From NCBI GenBank assembly GCA_002296455.1, contig DBJG01000049.1, positions 1 to 10,827 on the forward strand: a stretch of 10,827 nt of DNA, given 5' to 3'. Made by a program: the position numbers and the translations under genes. Shown piece after piece: positions 1 through 5,918 of the stretch (positions are counted from its first letter, which is position 1; every line of letters starts with the position of its first letter). The notes beneath the pieces were generated by a model, which searched no databases, was not told the DNA's origin, and worked only from the letters and a program-made list of their open reading frames with translations. The DNA is from Caryophanales bacterium UBA782 (GTDB lineage: Bacteria > Bacillota_I > Bacilli_A > RFN20 > CAG-826).

Positions 1-1
1 T

Positions 2-187
2 TACGATGTGCTAAAAGGCGAAACGTTCTATGCTGATTATGTCGCTCGTTCCATCGCAGCCACATTGTCTAGTTCTGATACTTACAAAAAGAGTAGCAAT
101 CAGTATTGGGTCAAGAAAATGACGCTCGTTTATCACGATCAAAGCGTCTACGATTATTTCAAAAAGACCTTCCCAGATCTCTTCTAG
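2..187 (+). CDS. 3' end of an unidentified protein, possibly a PrsA-like foldase (partial)
   Basis: The frame is open from the window edge and ends in TAG at 185-187, giving 61 C-terminal residues. The start lies outside the window. The piece is rich in Tyr, Ser and Lys and ends in YHDQSVYDYFKKTFPDLF. The pattern of a short beta-like segment (MTLVYHDQ) followed by an amphipathic helix loosely resembles the C-terminal tail of PrsA/parvulin-type extracellular foldases. In Bacillus, prsA lies within a few kilobases of both hit and yhaM, which are the next two conserved genes here. That identification is inference from tail shape and neighbourhood only; no catalytic parvulin segment is in view. 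A strong terminator follows 23 bases downstream, so this gene ends its own transcription unit. Confidence 0.7.
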   Translation, partial: YDVLKGETFYADYVARSIAATLSSSDTYKKSSNQYWVKKMTLVYHDQSVYDYFKKTFPDLF

Positions 188-201
188 TCATCAAAACGAA
201 C

Positions 202-207
202 TATAAT
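202..207 (+). promoter_or_regulatory. Possible -10 element for hit
   Basis: A perfect TATAAT lies between the upstream stop codon and the terminator stem. Transcription starting about seven bases downstream (near 214) would begin inside the terminator stem, so the hit mRNA would not carry the full hairpin. No recognisable -35 hexamer is found 16-18 bases upstream and there is no extended TG, so the call is weak. Confidence 0.3.
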
Positions 208-210
208 ATA

Positions 211-240
211 GGAGCGAGTCACCTCGCTCCTTTCTTCTTC
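211..240 (+). terminator. Rho-independent terminator of the upstream gene
   Basis: A perfect 8-bp stem, GGAGCGAG (211-218) with CTCGCTCC (223-230), closes a 4-base TCAC loop. A pyrimidine tract TTTCTTCTTC (231-240) follows. It lies 23 bases after the stop of the upstream gene and just before hit, separating the two units. Confidence 0.85.
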
Positions 241-244
241 ATAT

Positions 245-250
245 GGAGGA
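245..250 (+). promoter_or_regulatory. Ribosome binding site fixing the hit start
   Basis: GGAGGA lies seven bases before the ATG at 258. An in-frame ATG at 243 overlaps this site and has no site of its own, so 258 is the better start. Confidence 0.8.
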
Positions 251-257
251 TTATGGT

Positions 258-677
258 ATGAAAGATATATTTTGCAAAATTATCGATGGTGAAATCCCGT
301 CGACCAAAGTTTATGAAGACGACGATGTTTTGGCGATTTTGGACATCTCACAGGTCACCAAAGGCCATACGCTCGTCATGCCGAAAAAGCATTATGACAA
401 TTATTTATCCTGTCCAAAAGAGACCATGCATAAGGTTTTTGATGTCGCTCAAAGAATCGGCCAAGCGGAAATGCAGGTATTAGGGGCGAAAGGCGTGAAC
501 ATTCTAACCAACGTTGGAGAGCCCGCTGGACAAAGCGTGAATCATTTCCATGTCCATGTCATACCTCGCTATCTCGGCGGAGAAGGCGGCTTCCAAATCA
601 CGATGAAGAGTCAAGACACCTCTCATGTGGACTTGCCTTTGCTCGCTTCCAATATCGGTAAAGCCATCAAAGACTAA
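258..677 (+). CDS. hit: HIT family nucleotide hydrolase (Hint/histidine triad)
   Basis: A 139-residue cytosolic protein of the histidine triad family, which hydrolyses nucleoside phosphoramidates or adenylated substrates such as aminoacyl-AMP. The length matches Bacillus Hit (about 140-145). The signature is NHFHVHVIPR, with triad histidines at 96, 98 and 100; His98 would be the nucleophile by family rule. The N-terminal block FCKIIDGEIPS and the central GHTLVMPKKHYDNY are typical of the family. The usual pair of N-terminal cysteines is reduced to one (Cys6), so the zinc site seen in some members is probably absent. The start at 258 was chosen over the in-frame ATG at 243 because of the GGAGGA site. 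The gene is flanked by terminators on both sides and is therefore likely monocistronic. Its physiological substrate cannot be told from sequence. Confidence 0.95.
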   Translation: MKDIFCKIIDGEIPSTKVYEDDDVLAILDISQVTKGHTLVMPKKHYDNYLSCPKETMHKVFDVAQRIGQAEMQVLGAKGVNILTNVGEPAGQSVNHFHVHVIPRYLGGEGGFQITMKSQDTSHVDLPLLASNIGKAIKD

Positions 678-705
678 AAATGGGTTCATCGCCCATTTTT
701 TATTT
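676..705. terminator. Bidirectional terminator between hit and yhaM
   Basis: AAAAATGGG (676-684) pairs with CCCATTTTT (692-700) around a 7-base loop. On the plus strand a run of Ts follows from 696, and on the minus strand the stem also ends in five Ts, so the structure can stop hit transcripts and also transcripts arriving from yhaM. It overlaps the hit stop codon. Confidence 0.8.
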
Positions 706-748
706 TGCTTCCACACTTTGCGAAAGTTTGTTATCTTAGAATTAGGAA

Positions 749-836
749 AGGCAAATGCTCTTGGCTTAGCCAAGAATAAGCGCGAAAGGCGGCCTAGGCT
801 CGTCGCGAATAGCTAGGTCGCTTTCGTTCTATTTAT
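749..836 (+). ncRNA. Candidate small structured RNA (unidentified)
   Basis: The gap between hit and yhaM holds two hairpins in a row: a 7-bp stem TCTTGGC/GCCAAGA (759-775) with a 3-base loop, and a long stem (783-826) followed by a U-rich stretch (827-838). A -10-like TAGAAT at 737-742 would place a start near 749; the -35 region (ACTTTG, spacing 16) is poor. Together this looks like a roughly 85-90-nt RNA gene ending in its own terminator, antisense to the last codons of yhaM. It matches no RNA family I recognise (not 6S, SRP RNA, tmRNA or a tRNA). The alternative is that the long hairpin only serves as a transcription stop for yhaM. There is no expression evidence. Confidence 0.25.
783..826. 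terminator. Long GC-rich hairpin at the yhaM 3' end, possible terminator
   Basis: The two arms 783-800 and 811-826 give 16 base pairs, one of them G-T, interrupted by two single bulged Gs (789 and 798), with a 10-base loop. The stem covers the stop and last codons of yhaM (stop at 813-815). The flank is U-rich on the plus strand (827-838) and only weakly U-rich on the minus strand, so it is a better plus-strand terminator, with hit already terminated at 676-705. Confidence 0.5.
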
Positions 837-1769
837 TTGAAAATAAGAATTGTAGAAAGTACGTCCATCTAAGGCGAGAATTCGTGAAGTCCATTCTCCT
901 GGCTTCACATCTTTATAAGCGATGCGAAGAATTTCCATCTTAGCATCGAAATCATCAATCATTGCTAGAGCGAGCGCTTCTTTTGTTTCTGGTAGTTTTG
1001 CGGCCCCGTATTCAAGTTTTCCATGGTGGGAAAGCATCATATGTTTTAACAAAAGAATCTGTTCACTTTGAAGGCCGAGCTCATTGGCTTTCTTATCAAT
1101 CATTTCCGTCGCGATGACCAAATGCCCAACGAGCTTCCCTTCGATCGTGTATTGCGTCGCTACAACGCCAGAAAGCTCTTTAATCTTCCCTAAATCATGA
1201 AGCAAAGTTCCTGATATGACTAAATCACGATTTAAGAGAGGATAGAGGTTACAAATCGCATTTGCAAGCCGTGTCATGGAAACGCTATGGTAAAGAAGGC
1301 CATTCGCGTATGCGTGATGGTTTCTTGCCGCGGCAGGATAGGTGAGGAAAGCATTTTTGTTATCTTCCACTAGGGAAGAAACAATCAGCCGAAGATCATG
1401 ATCCTCGATAGAAGAGATAAAAGAATCGAGTTCTTCTTCCAGCGATTTTTCCGTTTCTGGGGCACTTTGCACGAATTTGGTGATATCGATTTGCTCAGAA
1501 GGAACAACATTGCCGGATAAGACCTTGAGCTGCAAACCATTATTGTACAAATTTACATCGCCACGAAAACTAACCACGTTACCAGCCACGAAAATATTCT
1601 CATCCCCCGCAACAATATCCCACTTTTTGGCATCGAGCTTTCCAGAACTATCTTGCAAGGTCATGTTGTAATATTGTTTCCCAGCGTTACTCACACAAAC
1701 GCGGACTTCATCAACCAAGAATTGACACCCTTCCAAATGGTCACCACTTTTTAGATCTTTAATGTTCAT
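813..1769 (-). CDS. yhaM: YhaM-like 3'-5' exoribonuclease (OB fold + HD domain)
   Basis: A 318-residue protein matching Bacillus YhaM (314 residues), a metal-dependent 3'-5' exonuclease that trims RNA (and single-stranded DNA in vitro) in the cytosol. Residues about 10-95 form an OB-fold nucleic-acid-binding domain (YYNMTLQDSSGKLDAKKWD). Residues about 140-290 form the HD phosphohydrolase domain: NHHAYANGLLYH (His151, His152, His161), the HD pair LLHDLGK (His191-Asp192), the HMMLSHHG block (His243, His248, His249) and IDDFDAK near 271-277. The ATG at 1769 is preceded by GGAAAGG (1777-1783) and overlaps the end of recX by 11 bases, which implies translational coupling. It is the last gene of a four-gene minus-strand operon, and its 3' end lies in a strong hairpin. 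Confidence 0.94.
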   Translation of the reverse strand: MNIKDLKSGDHLEGCQFLVDEVRVCVSNAGKQYYNMTLQDSSGKLDAKKWDIVAGDENIFVAGNVVSFRGDVNLYNNGLQLKVLSGNVVPSEQIDITKFVQSAPETEKSLEEELDSFISSIEDHDLRLIVSSLVEDNKNAFLTYPAAARNHHAYANGLLYHSVSMTRLANAICNLYPLLNRDLVISGTLLHDLGKIKELSGVVATQYTIEGKLVGHLVIATEMIDKKANELGLQSEQILLLKHMMLSHHGKLEYGAAKLPETKEALALAMIDDFDAKMEILRIAYKDVKPGEWTSRILALDGRTFYNSYFQINRTKAT

Positions 1770-2556
1770 GTTTAATCCTTTCCACTACAGTTAATACATC
1801 TTCGCTTCGGTAGCCTTTTTTGACAAGAAAAGACCATAGATGCGAGAAGAGCTCATATTCATTATTATACTTGCGCGCATATCGCGCGTATGCGGTAGAT
1901 GCATCTACATAGAGGCGATTTTGAACTCTTTCGTCATCTTTCTCGTTCAAAACACAAAGGGCAAAATCAATTGCGTCTTTTTCAAATCCGCGACGTGACA
2001 AGGCATTCTTTGTTTTCTCCATGCGTGATAAATAGGGATAGGAAAGCAAAGAACGCGATAACGATGAGGCGTATTTCTTCGCGTTTTCTATTTCGTGTTG
2101 AAAAACAAGATTTCCTAAAATACGTGGAGAGATACCTTTTTTGAATTGTAGTTCTTCCAGAATTCTTTTTTTGCCATATAAAGCGTTTTCCCGTTCCTCT
2201 TTATAATCTTTCGCATAAGACTCATCATCAAGCAACCCATATCTCTCTAAGCTCTGAATCACGGCAAAAACCGCTTTTTCGTTCGGATTTTTCCGTAACA
2301 ATTTTTCTTTCATCTCGCGCTTTGAATATTGCTTTCTTGCTAAAGAAGAAACGGCATAATCGCGCAATGAAGAAAGAGCGGATTCTTCTTTCAGAGAAGT
2401 GATTTCCGCCTCCGTAAGTTCTTTCCCTTCACGGAGATAGAAATTCGTGAAAGCGTCTTCGCTAAGAGAAAAAGAATAAGAACCCGCCTTTATAACGAAA
2501 TAGCCCTTCTTGTCGCGGGAGATGGAATTAACACTAATAGTTTTTCTTGATGGCAC
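1759..2556 (-). CDS. recX: Regulatory protein RecX
   Basis: A 265-residue RecX-family protein (Bacillus RecX is 264). RecX binds RecA filaments and modulates recombination and SOS activity. The three-helix repeats are visible: an N-terminal beta-rich segment (GYFVIKAGSYSFSLSEDAF), then ALSSLRDYAVSSLARKQYSKREMKEKLLRK, then VIQSLERYGLLDDESYAKDYKEER and GKKRILEELQFKKGI, all classic RecX motifs, followed by further repeats to the C-terminus. The start is uncertain. The frame extends to a TTG at 2571 without a ribosome site, whereas the GTG at 2556 has TGAGGT (2565-2570) nine bases upstream, so I prefer the GTG. Either way it overlaps the glycosyltransferase 3' end (23 or 38 bases). It is not next to recA here; transcription would come from the flippase promoter. 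Confidence 0.92.
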   Translation of the reverse strand: MPSRKTISVNSISRDKKGYFVIKAGSYSFSLSEDAFTNFYLREGKELTEAEITSLKEESALSSLRDYAVSSLARKQYSKREMKEKLLRKNPNEKAVFAVIQSLERYGLLDDESYAKDYKEERENALYGKKRILEELQFKKGISPRILGNLVFQHEIENAKKYASSLSRSLLSYPYLSRMEKTKNALSRRGFEKDAIDFALCVLNEKDDERVQNRLYVDASTAYARYARKYNNEYELFSHLWSFLVKKGYRSEDVLTVVERIKHEH

Positions 2557-3712
2557 GATGATATACCTCAATCACGGATGTATAGAACTGTTCTAAAGAA
2601 TAGGGCTCAATCGAAGAATGAGCACGCGCGTAAACGGCTTTTTTCTCTTCTTGAGTCAAAACTATAATTTTTCTGAGTTTTTTTGTCATATCCCCTTCAT
2701 CAAAAAAGAAGAAACCGTTTTCCCCTTCGTGAAGAAGACCGGCAAGGGAATCGTCATAGCGGGCTAACAAAATATTGTCGCTTGCCATCGCTTCCATAAA
2801 CGTTAGCCCTTGCGTTTCACTTGTGGAAGCACTCACAAAGCAATCCCCTAGTGCGTAATATTTCGGAACGGAATCTGGAGAAACGGGTCCAGCAAAGAGA
2901 ACGTGGTCTCGAATGCCAAGTTTCTCAGCAAGAGAAGTGAGTTCTTCTAAAGCAGGCCCTCCACCCACAACAAGCATCACGGTTTTCGTTTCGGGTTTTT
3001 CTTCCAAAAAACGTGCATACCCTTTGATACACACATCAATCGATTTTTCTTTCGCAACTCTGCCTAAAGAAAGAATCACATAAGCATCTTCGTCTATATG
3101 AAGTTTTTTCTTAAGCTCTGATATTTCTTTTGAAGAGAAATTTGCGCGGTTAAATGCGGCAAAATCAATTCCCGTAGGAATAATGGAAATATAAGAATCG
3201 ACATTGATCGAGCGCATGTATTCACGGATTTTTTCGCTCGGAGTAATGAACTCGTTCGCTTCGTTGGACTTGAAACGGACGTAACTACGAACCACGCTTT
3301 TTGCGGCACGATCAAAATACCCTTTGATTGCATAATAGGTGTAATCTTCCATCATAGTGTGGAATGTATAAACGCTTGCGACATGAAAGCGAGATGCATA
3401 AAGGAAGCCCATTTGTCCAACCATTCCATCAGTTTGCACATGAATAACATCAGGTTTGAAATCCTCAAGAAGGCGGGCGCATTTTTCATTCCATGGACTA
3501 GTCGGAGTTATATAGCCATAAAGCTTTTTCATAACGATGCCAGGAATTCTCATAACGTCGTCTTGATAATAAAACTCGCTATCGAAAGGATTCGTTGTTA
3601 CGACAATAACTTCTTCTCCGTGCGCTTTTAATGTTCGGTATAAATTGCGAGAAGAGGTCGCGACACCATTGATTTCAGGCGGATAAGTATCGGTGAAAAT
3701 AACGATTTTCAT
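2534..3712 (-). CDS. GT4 glycosyltransferase, probable 1,2-diacylglycerol 3-glucosyltransferase
   Basis: A 392-residue GT-B fold enzyme of family GT4. The N-terminal domain opens with MKIVIFTDTYPPEINGVATS, the typical start of membrane glycolipid synthases, and has IHVQTDGMVG (about 90-99) and YTFHTMMEDYTYY (115-127). The C-terminal nucleotide-sugar domain has LSLGRVAKEKSID (215-226), VVGGGPALEEL and the EX7E motif with Glu299 and Glu307 inside SASTSETQGLTFMEAMAS. That last string is characteristic of alpha-monoglucosyldiacylglycerol synthases of Acholeplasma, streptococci and relatives, which move glucose from UDP-glucose to diacylglycerol at the inner membrane face. The product may serve as bulk glycolipid or as a lipoteichoic-acid anchor precursor. 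The ATG overlaps the flippase stop as ATGA, with AAGGG (3721-3725) eight bases upstream. The exact sugar and acceptor are inferred, not shown. Confidence 0.9.
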   Translation of the reverse strand: MKIVIFTDTYPPEINGVATSSRNLYRTLKAHGEEVIVVTTNPFDSEFYYQDDVMRIPGIVMKKLYGYITPTSPWNEKCARLLEDFKPDVIHVQTDGMVGQMGFLYASRFHVASVYTFHTMMEDYTYYAIKGYFDRAAKSVVRSYVRFKSNEANEFITPSEKIREYMRSINVDSYISIIPTGIDFAAFNRANFSSKEISELKKKLHIDEDAYVILSLGRVAKEKSIDVCIKGYARFLEEKPETKTVMLVVGGGPALEELTSLAEKLGIRDHVLFAGPVSPDSVPKYYALGDCFVSASTSETQGLTFMEAMASDNILLARYDDSLAGLLHEGENGFFFFDEGDMTKKLRKIIVLTQEEKKAVYARAHSSIEPYSLEQFYTSVIEVYHRAIKKNY

Positions 3713-5109
3713 TCTTCTAGCCCTTTCGAAGAACCATCTGTTCGCTTTTTTGTTTTCTTTTTGCGTGGAAGAGGATCATCTGATTCATAATTTTTCAAAC
3801 CAGCGCGAATCTGTTTTTTACTTAATTGCCGGGTTTCATAAAGGGTATCTGCGCTTGCTTTACGAATCTCATAAGTTTGGAGCTGAAGTGTAACGAAAGT
3901 CTCGCGATTGACGTATCCATAATATTCACGGTCTTCCCCATGGCTGTGATAGAAGGCGGCAACGAATCCAGATACAAGAACCACCGCATGGAAGGTAGCA
4001 AAGCGCCATATAATCTGCGCTGCGTTCATATTCGCCTCGAATGTTCGAACGATGAGACCGTTCTCAATGGTTGGCGAAAAAATTTCACGGAAAATACTAT
4101 TGAAGAAAAGCTCGCTGACGCCAGCGCCACCTGGTAAAGGGAAGACACCAGTAACCATTTGGTGAAAGGCACTCAAAAAGCATGTATCAAACATATCCGC
4201 CCAATTGAACTGACCGCCAATCGCGTCCAATGAAGCGGCAGAAAAATACGGAATCGAATAGCGCAAAAAGAAATTGAGTTGGAACAAAATGCTCAAAAGA
4301 ATCGTCACGGGTATATTGCTTTGCAAGCGGCGCAATTCCATTTTGAAGTTTTCAACCTGAACGCGAAGCGATTCTCTACTTTTCTCTGGATTTTTTATAA
4401 GATGGAGTTTTGCGCCCAAATTAATGACGTGATGCAACATGAAATTATGGAAATGATGCGAATAACTCATCAGGGCGAGAATAGCCAAAGTGCCTAGATT
4501 CAAAGCAAAGCCAATAATAATCAAAGGAAGCAATGTCAAGTGAATGCCGCCCCATCCGAATTCGAAGGAACTGAGACTCATAATTTTATTCCATTCAATC
4601 CCAATGGCGAGAAAGTCGAAAAGAATGAGATTACTTTGATACAAAATGAACCACATGACCATAATGGAGGCCGCGCTAGAAACCTCCACGCCTTGCTTTT
4701 TTAGCACATAAACTTGCATGACTTGGCCACCGCTCGCCCCTGGAGTGACCGCGCTATAAAAAGAGCCAATCAGAGAATTGAAAAAGCCTTGATACCAATG
4801 ATATTTCCGGGTATAGAGACGACAAAAAATGAAGATTATCAGCCCATCGATGAAAAAAGCGCCAACGACAATCGCCAAAATGAGAATCATCCACTCCCAA
4901 GAAGCGCAGCGAATTGCGTTCCAAATAGCGGAAGCACCATTGACGATGTCGCCATTCTCCCCGGCGTTCCACAAAGAAAGAATAAGAGAAACGCCTGTTA
5001 AAATAAGGACGATGCCTACCGTAACGAGATATTTCCAAGCCCCGTTGTTCTTTTTTTGAGGCCCGCTCCCCTCGTTAGTTAATGCGTTATTTTGTTTTTC
5101 TTCTTGCAT
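3709..5109 (-). CDS. Flippase-like membrane protein of the lysylphosphatidylglycerol synthase TM (UPF0104/YbhN) family
   Basis: A 466-residue polytopic membrane protein. After a polar N-terminus (residues 1-24), hydrophobic spans begin near 26-47, 72-95, 107-120, 144-168, 190-215, 267-285, 310-325 and 368-387. Family landmarks are SAVTPGASGGQVMQVYVLKKQGV (119-141; the PG.SGG..Q box) and FPLPGGAGVSELFF (323-336). This fold matches the flippase half of MprF but lacks the aminoacyl-transferase domain. A charged cytoplasmic tail of about 75 residues ends in PRKKKTKKR near 448-456. Coupled directly (ATGA) to the glycolipid glucosyltransferase, it probably moves or controls that lipid; the substrate is inference. 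The frame extends upstream to a TTG at 5178, but a TATAAT lies inside that extension, so I take the ATG at 5109. It has no Shine-Dalgarno site. Confidence 0.88.
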   Translation of the reverse strand: MQEEKQNNALTNEGSGPQKKNNGAWKYLVTVGIVLILTGVSLILSLWNAGENGDIVNGASAIWNAIRCASWEWMILILAIVVGAFFIDGLIIFIFCRLYTRKYHWYQGFFNSLIGSFYSAVTPGASGGQVMQVYVLKKQGVEVSSAASIMVMWFILYQSNLILFDFLAIGIEWNKIMSLSSFEFGWGGIHLTLLPLIIIGFALNLGTLAILALMSYSHHFHNFMLHHVINLGAKLHLIKNPEKSRESLRVQVENFKMELRRLQSNIPVTILLSILFQLNFFLRYSIPYFSAASLDAIGGQFNWADMFDTCFLSAFHQMVTGVFPLPGGAGVSELFFNSIFREIFSPTIENGLIVRTFEANMNAAQIIWRFATFHAVVLVSGFVAAFYHSHGEDREYYGYVNRETFVTLQLQTYEIRKASADTLYETRQLSKKQIRAGLKNYESDDPLPRKKKTKKRTDGSSKGLEE

Positions 5110-5121
5110 AGTAACCGCATT

Positions 5122-5130
5122 ATTATACCA
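5122..5130 (-). promoter_or_regulatory. Extended -10 promoter of the flippase-GT-recX-yhaM operon
   Basis: On the minus strand this reads TGGTATAAT, a perfect -10 (5127 to 5122) with the extended TG. The expected start falls near 5115, only about six bases before the ATG at 5109, leaving no room for a ribosome binding site. The -35 area is poor, which an extended -10 tolerates. A small dyad, CACTC-TAT-GAGTG (5146-5158), lies in the -35 area. Confidence 0.6.
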
Positions 5131-5223
5131 AGAAATCTCTTTCTTCACTCTATGAGTGTAGAAAAACCTCGATTCCAATCACTTCCACCTGCGATTTATC
5201 TAGTCGCATCGAAGAAAAACCAA

Positions 5224-5229
5224 TATTAT
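5224..5229 (+). promoter_or_regulatory. Candidate -10 of the phosphatase-SDR unit (leaderless)
   Basis: TATTAT ends six bases before the ATG at 5236, so the predicted transcription start is at or next to the A of the start codon. The -35 candidate TAGTCG (5201-5206, spacing 17) matches the consensus only in part. It lies in an imperfect dyad TGCGA-N9-TCGCA (5190-5208), which could be a regulator site. Confidence 0.4.
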
Positions 5230-5235
5230 ATTTTC

Positions 5236-5880
5236 ATGAAGAATCGGTTGTTTCCATCTTTGATGAATTCACGCGATATCGGTGGATATATAACTCCTTT
5301 TGGGCAAACGCAAAGAGGTGTTATTTACCGTTCCGGGAGTCTCAGCAATATACATGAAACCGATTTAAACGAAATGAGTGGGAAACATATTACGGATATT
5401 TTCGATTTGCGTTCAAAAAGAGCGAAGGAAAGAGAAATTGATCCGACTTTGAACGACCCACGCTTCCATTATCATTCATTCTTTATCGAAGCGGGCGAGC
5501 GCCTTCCTTTAGACCGCGATGACAATATCGCAAATTACATCAAGATGTATTCTTCCAAAGACGAAATCACCCCCATTCTCAAAGAGATAGCGTCTTGCAA
5601 AAAAGCTGTTCTTATTCATTGCTCTGCGGGAAAAGATAGGACAGGGGTAGTTATTTCCTTACTTCAATTCATCGCAGGTGTTCCCCTAAAAGAAATCAAT
5701 CAAGAATATCTTCTTTCTTTTTTTGACATTGACGACCATGTTCGAAAACTAAAGATTTCTTACCCTGATCTGTCCCCTGTATATGATGAAAGAGACGATT
5801 CTTTCTTGCCTGCTGTTTTTGAAATTTTAAAGAGCAGATTCCAAACGGAAGAATCCTATTATCGTTTCATGGGGCTGTGA
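5236..5880 (+). CDS. Tyrosine/lipid phosphatase, PTP-like (Y_phosphatase3 family)
   Basis: A 214-residue cysteine phosphatase. The P-loop is HCSAGKDRTG with nucleophile Cys129 and Arg135 (CX5R). The N-terminal block MNSRDIGGYITPFGQTQRGVIYRSGSLSN and IFDLRSKRAKE are the standard family landmarks. Relatives with the same CXAGKDRTG loop include Listeria LipA and mycobacterial PtpB, which dephosphorylate phosphotyrosine and phosphoinositides, so the substrate may be a protein, a lipid or an inositol phosphate. There is no signal peptide in the chosen frame. The reading frame runs upstream to a TTG near 5092 and an ATG at 5152, but these lack ribosome sites and conserved sequence. The ATG at 5236 gives the usual short leader before the NxRDxGGY motif. 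No Shine-Dalgarno site is present here either. It is followed by an SDR gene 38 bases downstream. Confidence 0.88.
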   Translation: MKNRLFPSLMNSRDIGGYITPFGQTQRGVIYRSGSLSNIHETDLNEMSGKHITDIFDLRSKRAKEREIDPTLNDPRFHYHSFFIEAGERLPLDRDDNIANYIKMYSSKDEITPILKEIASCKKAVLIHCSAGKDRTGVVISLLQFIAGVPLKEINQEYLLSFFDIDDHVRKLKISYPDLSPVYDERDDSFLPAVFEILKSRFQTEESYYRFMGL

Positions 5881-5900
5881 GAGGAAACGATACAAGCATT

Positions 5901-5907
5901 AAGGAGG
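5901..5907 (+). promoter_or_regulatory. Ribosome binding site of the SDR gene
   Basis: AAGGAGG lies eleven bases before the ATG at 5919, a slightly long spacing. No promoter or terminator is seen between the phosphatase stop and this site. Confidence 0.75.
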
Positions 5908-5918
5908 AAACAATTTAA

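Noticed and set aside
737..838. Identification of the hairpin zone as a known RNA (SRP RNA, 6S RNA, tmRNA or riboswitch)
   Set aside because: None of the diagnostic conserved sequences of these families is present, and there is no downstream plus-strand gene for a riboswitch to control.
1867..1908. Dyads inside recX: a GCGCG/CGCGC cluster (1867-1890) and a 14-bp perfect palindrome GTAGATGCATCTAC (1895-1908)
   Set aside because: They fall in the coding frame and are explained by the codons of a repeated Tyr-Ala-Arg stretch (YARYARKY) and the neighbouring VDAST; no promoter or gene end is near.
3826..4137. Plus-strand frames opposite the flippase gene (also 4279-4497 and 4714-5059)
   Set aside because: Antisense shadows of a membrane protein gene with clear family motifs; no ribosome sites or recognisable domains.
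5110..5178. N-terminal extension of the flippase to TTG 5178
   Set aside because: The extension contains the extended -10 TGGTATAAT and has no ribosome site; the ATG at 5109 starts a normal polar N-terminus.
5092..5235. N-terminal extension of the phosphatase to TTG 5092 or ATG 5152
   Set aside because: No ribosome site, it would overlap the divergent flippase start and promoter, and the extra residues are not family-like.
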